Shown here: in pieces, positions 1 through 12,879 of the stretch
Layout: the number at the start of each line of letters is the position of its first letter
Position numbering within the stretch: the stretch's first letter is position 1
Origin: Lentinus brumalis
Lineage: Eukaryota; Basidiomycota; Agaricomycetes; Polyporales; Polyporaceae
Reading direction: 5' to 3'
Length of the DNA: 64,000 nt
NCBI GenBank assembly: GCA_001792895.1
Contig: MARA01000009.1
Location: 806,001-870,000 of the forward strand
The notes under the pieces: model-generated
Told to the model about the DNA's origin: nothing
The model's input: only the letters and a program-made list of their open reading frames with translations
Databases searched by the model: none
Made by a program: the position numbers and the translations under genes

Positions 1-168
1 CGCAGCGTAGTCGAGAACGTCACAGACAGTGTCAATGCCATGGGGGCACTTCGTTGTAAGGGCGTCTTTCGTCATTGCCAGCCGGCGAACAGGTGTCTCT
101 CCGGGGATGGACTCGCCAACCTGGGCCGATCCAGGGAAGCCATAGATGGATTTGCTTGCTGTCGCCAT
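1..168 (-). CDS. Long-chain acyl-CoA synthetase, N-terminus only (cut by window edge)
   Basis: An open frame of exactly 56 codons starts at the ATG whose complement is at 166-168 and runs off the left edge. It begins MATASKSIYGFPGSAQVG and contains ETPVRRLAMTKDAL and a GIDTVCDVLDYA-like stretch. This layout (short N-terminal segment, a PxRR motif, then a 'G(I/V)xTxxDxL' motif before the AMP-binding body) is that of fungal long-chain fatty-acid-CoA ligases (Faa1/Faa4 type), which activate fatty acids with ATP and CoA. The AMP-binding and ligase motifs would lie outside the window, so the assignment rests on the N-terminus alone. A different AMP-binding enzyme is possible. Confidence 0.55.
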   Translation of the reverse strand, partial: MATASKSIYGFPGSAQVGESIPGETPVRRLAMTKDALTTKCPHGIDTVCDVLDYAA

Positions 169-3100
169 GAGAGAAATGAGATGAGTCTGGCGGGAAGAGT
201 AGGGGAGCAGGGGAGAAGGGAGTTGGTGGGGCCACTTACCGGATCGCGAGGACTTCATACTCCGCCGGTTGGACTCTCCACCCATCAACGTGTTGCTGGA
301 TCAATCCGCCGCTAAACAAGCTTTCCGATTGCCGTAAGTGAGCGTAAGTAACTCTGCTGCGTCTGACCGGGCTGCGTGCTGAGTCCTCGAGGACGCTGTC
401 AGGGGAGAGGTGAGTTGAAGGGCGTTCGGCTCCTGACCTTTATGTATGTGTGTCGCCAGCCTGCGCCGCCGTCCACATTAATTCCCCACATTACGGGCGC
501 TGACGAAATAGACATGACGCACACACAGATCGTCGCCAGACCCACCCAGTCTTCCGGGCAGCCGCATATGGCAGTGCCGGCGGCATCTTGCTCACCGCCA
601 CCTCCTCAGGCTGCTCCTGTCGACAACGCTGGTGACCTCAAGAGCCATTGAGCTTCGCTTGTGCGACGATTGTATGTTGACGACAGAGGAGGACGCGACG
701 CGCATGGGGTCCGTATTGTGTGTGTTGAACGTCGCCATGGCGAGCATGTCTCTGAGATCTCATGGATGGGTCCGAAGGAAGCTCGACTCGCACGGAAGAT
801 GCTGAGGGTACCGGACTGTCGTGTTTTCATGTTCGAGCCTTGAAGGCGGATGTGATGCATCGTGTGGTGTGCCCTCGGGAGGAGAGAGTGGTAGGGCGCT
901 GAGAGCGGAACTCGAGATATTCTCAACGTCGAATTCACTGGCAGGACCGGGACGCCAGTGGTCGAGGGCTTCAGACGTCTATCTGAGTCTCTTGAGAGTA
1001 CAAGAGCCCTACCTAAGGCCAAAGATATCAGGTAACAAGAAGCCAAACAATGCAAGGTTTCGGCTCACCAACGAAGGTAGCTCCTAGGACATCCCGCAAA
1101 CGCATATAGTCATCCGTTCAGGCTGGGCAGAGTTTTTGTCAGTGGAAGACCAGGTAAAGAGAAGACATACTGATGGCGCATGGCAGAAAGAGTCACTGTG
1201 AACCCGATTGGTCAGGGCAGAAGCCGCAGAACTCGCCAGCCGAGAGCGCGTGTCGATGTAGTGAAAGCGAAGGTAGCACCAAGCGTGTGTCCGATCGAGT
1301 CGTCCCTCAGTGTATTAAGCACTTGAGCTGTGAGCCAGTTAGGTGACGCCTTCTATGGGAACCAAGGCTTGGTACTTCGCCGGCAGCAAGCGCATATAGC
1401 CACCTGCAGCGCGCCACTGCACATGCAGAGCTTCGTGTTTGTCAGACTGACAGCCCAGCTCAAACAGTAGCAATACTCGCACAGACAGAGGCCAGAGAAT
1501 GCATGCAAACACGAGCGCGGAGGATGGTGGTGGTAGAGAGCCAAGAGAGGCCCGCTAGCCTCGGCCCTCCAGGCTTATACCCGTACGCGCGACGCGTAGG
1601 TCAGGTGACCGTATGGCACCGCGTCTCCGATGTTCTCGGACCCGGACATGAATGAAGCCTGCGGGGAATCGCGATGTATGTAGTCGATCTCACATTGGTT
1701 CTCATTGATATGTACTTGGAGGGAGGTCGCGATGCTACGCACGCTATATCCGATTCCACATTGTCGGTCTGTTAAGGACTATAATATTACATACACATTG
1801 ACACTAACAAGCTGGCCGCAAATGACGTACGCTACCATACCTACTCGGCAGGTCCTATCACCGTTGACTGGAGCAGTTCAAATCCCGCAGTGCGCCCGGA
1901 ACCTCCCATGAACTCGGAAAGGTACACTTCCGCCGTGACGAGGTCGCCAACGACCACATCCTCGAAGCATAAGATGTGCTCTAACGTACGACCGTACACG
2001 CGACCGTCGAATACAAATGGGTTACGCTGAACAAAGCGCGACAGTGAGTACAGTCCGCGTGTACAGAAACGCAGACTTACAGACGGGTCTGCCGACAACA
2101 GCGTGGCAGCGACGAGTACATGCTCAGGATCAACTGCAGGATCTACTACAGATATGTCAAATGATACCGGCAGGTAAAAGGAAGCAGCTTACGAGCTGGT
2201 AGCCGGATCGCTGACTGGATACGTGCCAGGCGAGAGCGTCGTCGCTGCGAAAAAGGCGGATGCAGACTTCAAATCGGTGTAGGCCGCGAGGGCATGATCT
2301 GTGGGCGAACACGACAAGCCCGACGAGGCCGAGTTTGATTCTGCGTGACCAGTGGCCACTGAGAGAGTGGTTGGAGTTAGAGGTGCGCTCCCACTCCATA
2401 GTCGCAGGTATGTCACATATAAGCAGTGCGCGAGCAGCAACTAGTTTGTGCAGGTTATGAAGTAAGGTCCTAAGCCGCGTGAGTAAAATACGACGGTCAC
2501 AAGGGCGTACTCACTCGGCCAATCGCATGGTAATCCATACAGGACCTAGCATCATGTACTCGGTAGAAGCACGGCGCATGCGGTTGACCAGGACGACGTG
2601 AGCGAGCGAGTTAGAGGAGAATCTGGCGGCAGAATTAACGGGCACAGGACATCATCTCAGCATTCGCCGAGTTGGACGACAACATGACGGGGCCCTGGAC
2701 GGCTTCCATGCGGACAGTGCGCTGATATTGCGCGGTATATTCACCTGACGGCAGAACTCCACATAGCAGGCGTAGCTGCAGGACTTCGGCGCGATTGAGC
2801 ACGCTTCCAAGCTTAGCTACATCAAACATTAGTCGGATCAAACGGGAACGAAATCTCAGTGCTCACCTCGCTTTACGCACGAGCTCGCAGAAACTGAGGG
2901 GGGCGACGGCTGTTCCACGGACATAACTGCGGGGTGTCACGAGATGCACTAAGGGCGAGTGAAACACTTACTGGGGCAGACAGCAAAGTAACGCAGGCGG
3001 AAGCAACCACAGGACATGCGGATGCAAAGAATCACACGCTCCAAGGAGGCGTGCGCGAGGGACCGGGTGAAAGTCGGGAGAAATAGGGTATACGATTTGT

Positions 3101-3265
3101 CACGTGCAACGAGCGACATGGTTGCTAGAGGACTGACCGATTCCTGGTGGAATCGGAATTGGGCAGCATACATAGTTTACTCTCTACAAAGTACGGTATA
3201 TGACGGAGTAATCTAAGTAGCATATGAACAGAGGATGCGCTCGGCGTGGGTAGCTTGGCATCTAG
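169..3265. other. No confident gene; a few coding-like stretches on the minus strand
   Basis: The first few hundred bases should hold the promoter and 5' leader of the acyl-CoA synthetase gene. I see no recognised domain in the rest. Minus-strand stretches at about 2635-2841, 2189-2440 and 1841-2098 have protein-like composition. A plausible 5' splice site (GTAAGC) sits near 2191, but the frames do not join cleanly. They could be exons of an unrecognised gene or remnants of one. Confidence 0.3.
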
Positions 3266-6200
3266 TTAGACTCCGGATGGCTTCACATACCCCATCTTCT
3301 CCCAAAACTCGACATATCGTAACGCGTCATCGCTATCGATAAACCGCACGTTGGCAAGTGCCTTCGAGCACCGCAAAGCTTTCTCTAGACTCAGCGGATA
3401 GACGCACCGCCCAGCCCTGCATGCTTGAAAAACGAGAGGAGATTGTGCGCCGAGTCATGCTGCTCGACGCCCGGACGCTCACTCGCTCCGGCCGCGGACT
3501 TCTCTAGTCGGGCCAGCCACTCAGCGTACGGCACGACTGGTACCTGGAGCCGCTCCGCAATGGGAACGAACACCGTGTTCCAATGCACCGGGCGTGGCGA
3601 GACGAGGTGCAGGGCCCGCTCGTCGGAGTCGACCATCTCCTGCAAGGTCGCTGCCACGACGTCCACGGCGACCCAGGTCAAATCCTACGCATATGATGAG
3701 CGAACAGTGATACTAAAACACATGGGTCATAAGCTTACCTCTTCCCTGGACGGGATACAGCCGAGTCGTTGGCTGGTACGAACAAGGACCGCAACCCATT
3801 CTGTCGTGCTCCATCCGCCCGTGCGCTGGTCCCCGCTGACCTGACCAACTCGGACGGAAGTCGTCTTGAGGCCCTTCTCAGCGGCACGCGCAAATAGTTG
3901 CTCCGTGATCCACTTGCTCTCGCTGTACCCAGTGCCGTACGCGAGCGCTGGGTCAACGTCGATGGTCTCTTCAGCAGGAGAGGATCCTTGGTGGTCTGGA
4001 ACGGAAGGTCAGACGAGATATTTGCGGGGCAAAACGTATGGTACGTACTGCGCAGGGAGGAAATTGAGCTCACGAAAAGGATACGTGGTCCGCCCGGCAG
4101 CGGGGAGTTCAACGCGAGGTCCAAAAGATTGCGTGCCCCAGCGATGAGCGGCTCGAACGACGGGAGCGCGACATTGAAGTCCACCCGCCATGCTAGTGAT
4201 GGTCTTTAGGTCAGAGTGTCTCCGTCGAACAACGGAGGCTTACCGTTGTGGAAGATTTGCGTTACGCTGTTCTTGATCTATGTACGCATTTAGCGAAAGT
4301 TACAACGTTGCGCTCTCAATGATTCAGCAACTCACCTCATTGTGTAGCGCCTCGCCAAGACCAAAGTGGGGTCTCGCAAGATCGACAGCATGTAATGAAA
4401 TCTTCCCGCTAGCGAGCAACGATTCGTCCAAACCCCAGAGCTTGAACGCTTCCCTAGACCGCTTCTCAAGTGCATCGACAGAGCCTGACGACTCCCGGTT
4501 CAGCGCATACACGCGACCGACGTCCGGTCGTTGCAGGAGCTGCGCGAGGAGATGCGAGCCGAGACGACCAGTCGTTCCTGTGACCACGACAGCCTCCGTG
4601 GCAGCGTTGAATTGTCCGTTTGCTTGACCATGAGCGGCCTTCTCGGGAAAGTGCCGTTCGAGACCCGCGCTGTATTTGTCAAGGAGAACCCGCATGCGCT
4701 CGATGGACGCAGCGCGCTCCGCGTCCTTGTCGACCGACTTGCCCGAGTAGGCTGCGGAGAGCCAAGCTGCAAGCTTTGAGACAGTGTGATTGGCATACAC
4801 GAAGTTGGAGGGGATCCCGTGGATGTCGATACTGGAGGCAGATCGGAGCGCATGCATGATGGTGTTCCGGATCCAGGTCGCCTGAAGACTAAAGGAAAAT
4901 AAGCGACGCAGTCGGAAGATATGACCCGCAGTGTTACCTATCACAGCCATGCTGGAAGATATCATCCTCGTCCTGGAGGGCGATGTTCTTCATGACTTTC
5001 TTCACGACATCCCGGACGTACTCGTGCACCGTTTCGGGGGCCCAGTCCCTCGGCGGCAGCAGGTCCGTCTGCGACGACTCCTCGACCCTCTTGTACAGTG
5101 CGTCGATCTCGTCCGCATATGCCGCGATGCAGACTTGTCGACGAGGAGTCCCCTTCGCTGTGTACTCGAGGGGCTTGGACGACTTCGTGACCATGATCAT
5201 TTCCTTGAAGATACGTGAATGCGCCGGAGCGTACGCGTTCATCTTCTCAATTGATGGCCTAAATACCAAAGTCAGCACCGACATAGACAACCCGGACTTT
5301 CCTGTCTCACTCACCAAATCTTGTTCCTGTACTCTTCTAGCTTCACTTCGTCGGTTGCCTCCAACGGGTCCTTGGGTTGAATGAGGACACCGTTCTGGAA
5401 TCGTCCGCGGCCGAACATGAGGCAGGCAAAGACGTGAGGGTCCTGGAGGAGAATGGCCTCTGCGTGAAAGGGTCGGTCAATCATGACCGAGGGCAGCAAA
5501 CGCTGCTAACATAAGCACACTGTGACTGACCTAGAGGAGCGGGATTCGTCTTCTCGCCCGTGGACAATATGAGCTGGTCATCTGCACGCCCATACACCCG
5601 GAAGAGATGCTTCTTTGTCGGGTGTTGTTGCATGAGGTCACTCGTCGCATATGCCGGACGGCCCTCGATCGTCATGTTGAACACGTTCGGCGTGAAGGTC
5701 GGGGAGTCCTACGGGTTGAAGAAGAAGACGTTCAGCAAAGCAGTCACGAGGAAACCGGTGCGGTCACCGATGCACGAGACGTACGAATGCTACAGGCTCG
5801 AAGATGCCAGGCTGCCCTTCCTGCGGGATAAGACGAAGGTCGATGTGTGGAGAGATCTCGAAGTAGTCCCATTCTGACTTGTCCATCGTCAGCGGATCTG
5901 GTATCAAGCGTACGGCGGCGCCGATTTCGGTGCTGGGTAACAAGGAGAAATTAGTACACAGCTCGAACAGACTTCAGAGGCCAAGGCAAGACTGACGAGC
6001 CGTAGAACGGTATGAGAGCTATGCCCTCTGCAGCAAGCCGATCCCCGATCTGCTTGTTCATCGGCGCGCCTGCGTATGTCTGGCAAGCACGCTCCTAAGC
6101 ACGGTGGATGAGCGAGAGAGTTCGCTACATACTATTGCTCGCAGAGTCTTGATGCGAGGCATGTTTTCCGGGGCCCGTGCCCAAGCCTGAGACAATCATG

Positions 6201-7473
6201 TTTTACCAGGTTGCACGAGTAATCTGGCAAGGAAGCTCACCTCGATCAGTGCGGGCACACAGTATACCATCTCGCTTCGCGTAGCGACGAGCGAGTCGAG
6301 CAGTACCTCCGGCGTCAGCAGGACAGGAGGCGTGCTTGGCTTGAACATCGTAAAGACAACCCCAGTGTAGACCTATAGCCAGGGAGTTAACGACCGCGGT
6401 GGGTGGTTCAGAAGCACTACTCGCCGTCCATGTAATCATGAGCGAGCCCATGCCGTCTGTTCATTACGGTGGTCAGCCTTCTCAGATAACGAACCGAGCT
6501 TCAAACTAGTCTCACGGAACATAGGGTTCGCCTGGCCACCCATACGAACGCCGCACATATCAACTTGGCCATAATCTGCAGAGAGTTGGTCAAAGCGACG
6601 ACTAAGACAAAATTCAACGAGATGGACCCACAGAAGAATGTTCCCCATTTCCTGAAGTTCTTGTCTAGGAACCTGATAGGCTTCGGGAGGGCCGTGGAAC
6701 CTGCAGACCACCTCGCCGCTCAGCCAGCCAGCCCGCACCAGAGGGAGGAGGGACACTCACCCGACGAATGGAGTATGATGCAAGTCTTGTTCGGGCTAAC
6801 CTCGCCCATTGGCACAAGTTCATCGTCCCCACCCGGGCCGTAGAGGTCCTCAAAATCCGGCATCGGCACGAGCTCGAACTCCTTCCCCTCTTCCGAGAGC
6901 AGCGCGTTCGTATCGCGTGCCAGCCGCTGCATAGCGGGGTCTCCGCTGACGAACATCTGTCGAATGTCCAATGTCCTCACGAAATGGGCAATCGCGATGG
7001 CCGAGTTCCGCGTCGAAATGGGGAAGGGCGTCAGGCCGAGGTACATGAGACCGAGCTTGAACGTGTAGAACGTGATGGCGTCTGTCGATCGTATGTTTAA
7101 ACGAGGATTGAGAATGTGACCGGCCGCCACACACACCTGCATTTGCGAGAATTCCAATGACCGGAGGTTCGCCATCGCTCTTCACCTCCCACGACTTCGC
7201 GTAGCGGTCCGCAAAACTGTAGTGGGGCGCCACCAAGGTAGCGGCCTTCCGGATGCCGCGATAGACTTCGGGAAAGCGTATGACATGCTCCCGCTGCTCC
7301 TCATCGGCGTATACAAAGACAGGATGCTCAGGGCTGTGCTCCGCATGGAACTCGAAGAGTTGGGGCAGCGTGAGATCGGTATCCAGCCCTGGAGGCTTGA
7401 AGGTCTTGCTGTTGGCCCCTTGCCAGGTCTGCACGGTGGGATTGTAGAACCCGGGGGCGTCCTTGAGAGACAT
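3266..7473 (-). CDS. Adenylate-forming (NRPS-like) reductase, A-T-R architecture
   Basis: About 17 short exons, roughly 1,100 residues, starting MSLKDAPGFYNP. Adenylation domain: HSSGSTALPKPI (core A3), FYGSTEIGAAVRL (A5, split by an intron), YGRADDQ followed by TGEKTNP (A7/A8). Thiolation domain: QHGCDSLQAT around 4890-4940, with the phosphopantetheine serine. Reductase domain: VVVTGTTGRLGSHLL (NADPH-binding Rossmann), then SSIS and YSESKW (SDR-type catalytic Tyr/Lys). Family knowledge: such enzymes activate a carboxylic acid as acyl-AMP, load it on the carrier arm and release it as an aldehyde or alcohol with NADPH. The substrate cannot be read from the sequence. The first intron is 7082-7136; one later intron appears to be GC-AG. 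The last ~50 codons (3266-3405) are in the -1 frame relative to the preceding exon; in that frame they end FWEKMGYVKPSGV. One extra G near 3402-3412 restores the frame; otherwise the protein stops at 3391. Confidence 0.9.
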
Positions 7474-8645
7474 ACTGAGCCGTGGAATGGAGGGAACTGT
7501 TGCGGCTTCGAGCTATTGTGGTGAACGCCATTCTTGTTATACCCATGGATACGGCGCCTGGGCTGCTTTGGAGAAGCGTTACACAGCCGGCGGCTCCTTG
7601 CTGGGAATCGGACTCGGTACGAGGTCTGATTACCGTCGCGAGGATGGCGTGCGTGGACGAACAGAGCATTGCAAGGACTTCCAGCGTCGATATTCCATGA
7701 CATAACGGAAGGCGCCGCAGGATGAACAGAGGACTGCGATGAAGGTCGGCGGTTTCGAGTTTCGAACGCACGTTGAGACGGCCTGACTTGCAGTCCGCAG
7801 CGGCACGGGTGTATACCGATGGTTCTAGCGTAACCTTCACCTCCAATGCCGCTCTCAAATTTCATCGATCCTGTTCACGTGTGGAGATTATGCCGTAAAA
7901 GTGGAGATATCGCGAGCACTGCCGGAGGATACGAATGAACTTCAGCGATGGTTATGGCACGAGTCTCTGATACGGACGGTCTTACGTACATGAACAACAC
8001 GTTTCAATCCCGCCGACGCCGTGACGGCTGCGTTTTGAAAGCCATGAACGTCGAAGTCAAACGCTGCTAACCACAATCTGATCGCCGATGGTAGCCGAGA
8101 GAGTGGACATTCCGACAACGAGCTCGGGCTGCTGCAGCACAGAGACGCGACATCCACCACAGCTCGTGTATCTGGTCTGTAATTGACATCATTCAGTGCA
8201 GACCGACTCAATATAACCTACGACTCCGCACGCCAACGTCTGTTCCATATGGTCAGCGAGGTTGTAAGGACTCCCACAGCAGCTTGGCTTTCGGGACCCT
8301 CAGGATGACAGTGAAGAGATTACTGAGCCAAAGGTGAGCGGCGTCCGCGCAATGGCTGCTAACACATACCGGTCGGCGCATCATGCACCATAGGTGACTT
8401 CGCAGTACCCACACATACGCGGTATATAGTACACTCTCAGCATATGATCCCTAACGCCGGCACATAAGGTAAGAGATATAATGCTCAAAGAAACACACCG
8501 CCGCGTCGGTAACCTTCTTGTCCGAGAGAAAACTGCCTGACCTCTATACATAATCGTGACGGCCTATGAGTGCAACGTCTGATCTGTCGACCACGATGTC
8601 AAAAAGGAACAACGCGATCACGACGGCGCAAGCGTACCAGTCCAT
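7474..8645. other. Intergenic: promoter side of the reductase, 3' side of the caleosin gene
   Basis: No gene seen. Reading frames here are short and lack family resemblance. The segment should contain the reductase promoter at its low-coordinate end and the caleosin terminator at its high-coordinate end. Confidence 0.4.
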
Positions 8646-9586
8646 CTAGGCGGCCTTCTTCTTGGCCTTCGCCGTACCGGCCCGCTTGGCCGCGATATCG
8701 TAGAAGATGCTGCCGTCGTACACGCGCCGTATGTCCTCCTTCTTCATGACGCCGTCTTCCGGCCACAGCAGAATCCACGTCGCAATCCCTGCGCACAAAA
8801 TGTCGTAAGTGTGCCCCGGAGGACGTTCGCATAGCGCCGAAAGCGGAACACATACATTCGAAGAACGCGCCGAACCAGCCAACGGGGTCCATGATGAGGC
8901 GCTGGCCCTTGAGGCCATCCAAAACGTCGCGGAACGTCAGCCCATCCTGTCCCTTGCTGTACTTGTTGAAGAAGTCCTCGAACCTACAGCCATCCCCGTC
9001 AGAACACCGGCGCATACAGCCACCCAGACCGTCATCAACACCGGACCGCGACTCACTTCTGCGAGATGAACCGACCCTCGTTGTCATACGTGCCCGTGTC
9101 GCTCCCGTGCTTCGCCTTGTGTATGTTGTCCAAGAACAGCCTGAAGAACGGGTCCGGCACCCAGGTGGGGCACGTCGGGTACGAGAAGTTCGAGTGGATG
9201 ACGAACATCGAGAGGAGGCTCAGCGCGACGCCGAACCCGAGCGCGTAGAAGCCGCGGAACGTGTCCAGCGGCCAGATCACGCTGTCCTTGTCGGTGTCGA
9301 AGAAGTCGCAGTGCTGCTGCAGCACGGTCTGGCGCGAGTGCGCGTCGGCCCAGCCGGGCGTGCCCTCCGGGGCGCGTGTTGACGCGGCCTTGTTTGCGCG
9401 GGCGGTGCCTGCATATGCGTCGTGGTCGTCAGTCAACGAGCAGGTCAGCACAGACGGAACGCCGAGAGACAGACCTGCGTTGGGAAGGAGTTCGACTTCC
9501 TCAGGTCCGGGGTTGTACGGAGGTCGCTCGACGGTGACGGGGACGTCGAGGATGGCCGTTTGTACGACTCGGTGCTTATCGGCCAT
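8646..9586 (-). CDS. Caleosin / peroxygenase-like protein
   Basis: Four exons starting MADKHRVVQTA and ending in a lysine-rich tail AKAKKKAA. The calcium-binding EF-hand is FFDTDKDSVIWPLDTF (DxDxDxxIxxxD spacing). It is followed by a hydrophobic segment (FYALGFGVALSLLSMFVI) and HSNFSYPT. The histidines before the EF-hand and at the HSN motif fit the two heme-coordinating histidines of caleosins. Downstream are the conserved FLDNIHKAKHGSDTGTYD and a C-terminal GWFGAFFEW/TWILLWPEDG block. Caleosins sit on lipid droplets or ER and, in the family, have Ca-dependent heme peroxygenase activity on fatty acid hydroperoxides. The first intron keeps the frame open, so a naive single-ORF reading would include about 18 intronic residues. 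All key residues are visible and the gene looks intact. Confidence 0.92.
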
Positions 9587-10218
9587 GTCTGGGAACAGCG
9601 AGAGCGCTGTCGTGGTCGAAGGAGAGTAGTGCGGGGATGCGGGTCGCTCGACATTGCAAAGTCGCGTCTATATGTACGCTCGCTGTGAGGTGACGTCAGG
9701 AGGCCGCCGGTTGTTCGCTTGCCTTGAGCTGACAGAAGTTTCTGCGCATGCGCCGCAGGATGGCGCTCCCGAACAACGCCGCCAATCTAACCAGCTTCGT
9801 AACTGCTTCAGGAAATGGGTCGCGCGGGTCGCGATCCATGATGACGATGACGATGCATTGTCGTCGCAATATCTGCGCGCCCACGCGAGCGACCATGCAT
9901 ATCGTCCAATGGAGTTGCCACGATTGCTCCGCTTCTCTTCTTGGATGTCCTCCTTGCGGCCTATGTGCATAAGATCAGCACACTACAACCAATATGACAC
10001 AAAGACTCCTGGTACTTACTTCACCGACCTGTGGGCACCGTCAAAACACACGCATGAAGAAGACGCACCTCGAACTCTGGAGGGTACTTCCTCACTCCTT
10101 CAGTGCAACTGCGACGCTCCCGACGCGCTCTCCAGATGCGTAAGTAGTTTCGGAGCCGGTCAATTAGTCGGCGAGTGTTATACAGTACTTTTCGCTATAC
10201 AAAAAGACAATGCCGCAC
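9587..10218. other. Intergenic between caleosin and homoaconitase genes
   Basis: No supported gene. It holds the caleosin promoter and the homoaconitase 3' region. A 194-codon open frame on the plus strand (9654-10238) overlaps the homoaconitase 3' end antisense and has no family features. Confidence 0.4.
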
Positions 10219-12488
10219 CTACGCCGTCTGCGCCTTGATCGACTTGAGGACATACCCCTCCAGCCCGCCACACACCCACAGCTCCTGCACGCTCGCACCG
10301 ACGCGCCCGACCGTGTACGTCCTCGTCTCCCCGCTCGGCCACCTCACCTCCACGCGGCCCTCGACGACTTTGACGTCAACGCTGTGGCCCTTGTTCACCG
10401 TGAGCTCCCCATCCTTGCCCCCGGCACCGCGCTTCCCGTCCTTTGCGTACTCCGCCGTCAGGTCCGCGACGAGCTCCGGCGACTCGATGCACACGAGCCC
10501 GTTGTTGATCGCGTTCCGCTTGAAGATGTCCCCGAACGACCCCGCGATCACGAGCGGTATCCCGCAGACTTGAGCGCAGTCGCAGCCTGCTCGCGCGACG
10601 ACCCGGTGCCGAAGTTGTACCCCGAGACGAGGACGACGCCCTGCTTCACGCTCGGGTCCGCCGACTGCTGCTGCTCCTTGCGGATCGACGCGACGAGCCC
10701 GGCAAAGGTCGGGTCGTAGTTCTCCATCACGACCTCCGCCTGCCGCTCGAGCGTGATGTCGTCCTGGTACGTGTACTTGCCCGGGTAGAGCGCGTCCGTG
10801 TTCAGGTTGTCCTGCGGCGCGAACAGCAGAGGCCCCGCGAACGTCGCAGGGAACCCCTCGAGCACCGGCTCATCAGCAGCCGCGCTCTCGGACGAGGCAG
10901 CCTTGTCCTGCGCGGGTGTGATGAGCGAGAACGTGGGCGCACCGGCCGGGGGCAGGGCGGCGGGGTCGAGAGACTCGGGACCGGCGATGAAGCCCTTGAT
11001 TGCGCTCGCCGCCACGACCGCAGGAGAAGCGAGATACGCCTGTGCGTTCGGGGAGCCCATGCGGCCCTTGTAGTTCCGGTTCGTGGCGCTGATACCGACC
11101 TGGCCGTCCTCGAGCAACCCCACACCGAGACCGATGCACGGACCGCATCCCGCTGGAAGCGGCTTCGCTCCGGCGAGGACAAGCGTCTCCCAGTCTCCGC
11201 GTTTCTCGGCATCGAGCTGGACCTCGGAACTTGCAGCGGCGACGTAGAACTCCACGCCGGGCGCGACCTTGTGTCCCTTGATGACGGCGGCGGCGGCGGC
11301 GATGTCAGACGCGCGCGCATTCGTGCAGCTGAGCAGGTATGCCTTCTGGATCGGGATACGCTTCGACTCGAGAACAGGGAGAGGGGTGGAGACCTTGACG
11401 CTGTTCGGGCCAGAGACGTGCGGGACGAGCGTGGACAGGTCCAGGACGAGGTGCGATGCATACGAAGCGTCCGGGTCCGAGCGCAAGTTCGTAGCACGGA
11501 GAGCATCGAGGCGAGTGCGATTGATCCGGGGATGTTCGGGCGGGGCAGGATTCGAGGATGCCAGACCGGGAGAGGAAAACGTACGGAGTTCGAGCCGCTT
11601 CAAGGCGCGCTCGTACCAGTCCAGTGTGACCTCATCAACCGGGAACACACCCGCAAGCGCACCCCACTCGGTCGTCATGTTCGCAATCGTAAGCCGGTCG
11701 TCGACCGAGAGCGCTGTGACGCCGTCGCCCGTGAACTCGATCGCGCCGTTGAGCACCTCGTCCTTGTTGAAGTAGCCGCAGAGCGCAACGATCACGTCCT
11801 TGCCCGTTACACCAGGGGGAAGCTTACCCTTGAGCTCGACCTTTATCATCCGCGGGACCTGCCACCATGTCTTGCCTGTCGCCCAGAGCGCGGCCGCGTC
11901 CGTGCGCACGATGGGTGTGCCGACGCAGCCAATACCGCCATACATGTTGCTGTGGCTGTCGCTCGCGACAGTGAGCGTGTGCGGGAACGCGTACCCCTCC
12001 TCGACGAGTACCTGGTGGCCGATGCCGCGGCCGGCTGGGTAGAAGTCGATGCCGTGCTGCCGGGCGAACGCCTCGATGGATGCGTACTTTGCCAAGTTCT
12101 TCGGGGACTTGTTCTGCACGTCATGGTCGAGCGTGAACACGAGCTGCTTCGGGTTGTGGATGCGGGTAGCACCTATGGACTTGAACCTGAGAACGAATGA
12201 GGGGGACCGAGCGTAAAAGCGCGACGGTACTCACTTTGAGATGACAGGACCCGTGTTGTCGTGCGTCATGACATGCTCCGGGCGTATCATCACATAGTCT
12301 CCCGCCCGCACGGACTTGCCGGCTGGCCAGTCGACCGCATATCGCTGGACGACCTTCTCGATGACCGTCTGCGGGACCCGTGGCGAGGCTGCGACTGTCG
12401 CGTATCCTCGTGCGACGACAAGGGCCTTGAGACCCCGCCGCCATGTCGTCTGTATGCCCATCGGCGCCGACAGCCTGCGCAAGGACAA
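10219..12488 (-). CDS. LYS4: Homoaconitase, mitochondrial (lysine biosynthesis)
   Basis: Exon 1 starts at 12488 with an Arg/Ser-rich, acid-poor leader ([20 protein letters not shown]) typical of a mitochondrial presequence. After one intron the body follows: [59 protein letters not shown]. Fe-S cluster cysteines are seen in SCTNARASD and [10 protein letters not shown], and the swivel-domain motif in [13 protein letters not shown]. The enzyme converts homocitrate to homoisocitrate (via homoaconitate) in the fungal alpha-aminoadipate pathway. The [11 protein letters not shown] and [12 protein letters not shown] motifs separate it from the TCA-cycle aconitase. The frame breaks near 10561-10563: after ATALKSAG the conserved [18 protein letters not shown] continues in another frame to the stop at 10219. 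One extra G in the GGG run restores it. I read this as a sequence error. Confidence 0.95.
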
Positions 12489-12879
12489 CGAGGAAGATTA
12501 CTGGTGGTGGTCGGAGTCAAGTTCTGACGAGCCGGCTCGCCGTCGCGCGCTTGTTTGGTAAAACCGGCCCGTGTTTACCGGTCCAATCCGAGCGCGTCAA
12601 TTCGCGAGTCTCGCCTGTTGTGGTTCAAGACCGTCTCCCCCAGGCAGCTTCCAACTTGTGTAAGTGAGGCGCTGCTGGCGCACGCCGGGCGAGAATGATC
12701 CAGGTGGAAAAGAGCACGGGAAGCACACGTACGCCGGTACGCGTGCGGAAAGTGGCAGATGAGCGAAGAATATTGTCTACGGGGCGGAACGAGTGACATT
12801 GCGATATTACGAAGTACATTACAGATACGCGACTGGTACCACATATCGCCGTAGGACATAGGTACCGCGAAGCCTGGCA
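12489..12879. other. Intergenic: homoaconitase promoter
   Basis: No gene seen; the stretch next to 12488 should hold the homoaconitase promoter and 5' leader. Confidence 0.35.

Noticed and set aside
9654..10238. 194-codon plus-strand open frame
   Set aside because: Overlaps the homoaconitase 3' end antisense, has mixed composition and no family motif; GC-rich antisense frames this long occur by chance here.
10219..10566. Homoaconitase as a true pseudogene
   Set aside because: Only one base is missing, in a G run, with the rest perfectly conserved to the stop; the same defect recurs in other essential-type genes, so a sequence error is more likely.
11271..12200. 309-codon plus-strand open frame
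   Set aside because: It is exactly antisense to the conserved homoaconitase coding sequence and is a codon-bias shadow.
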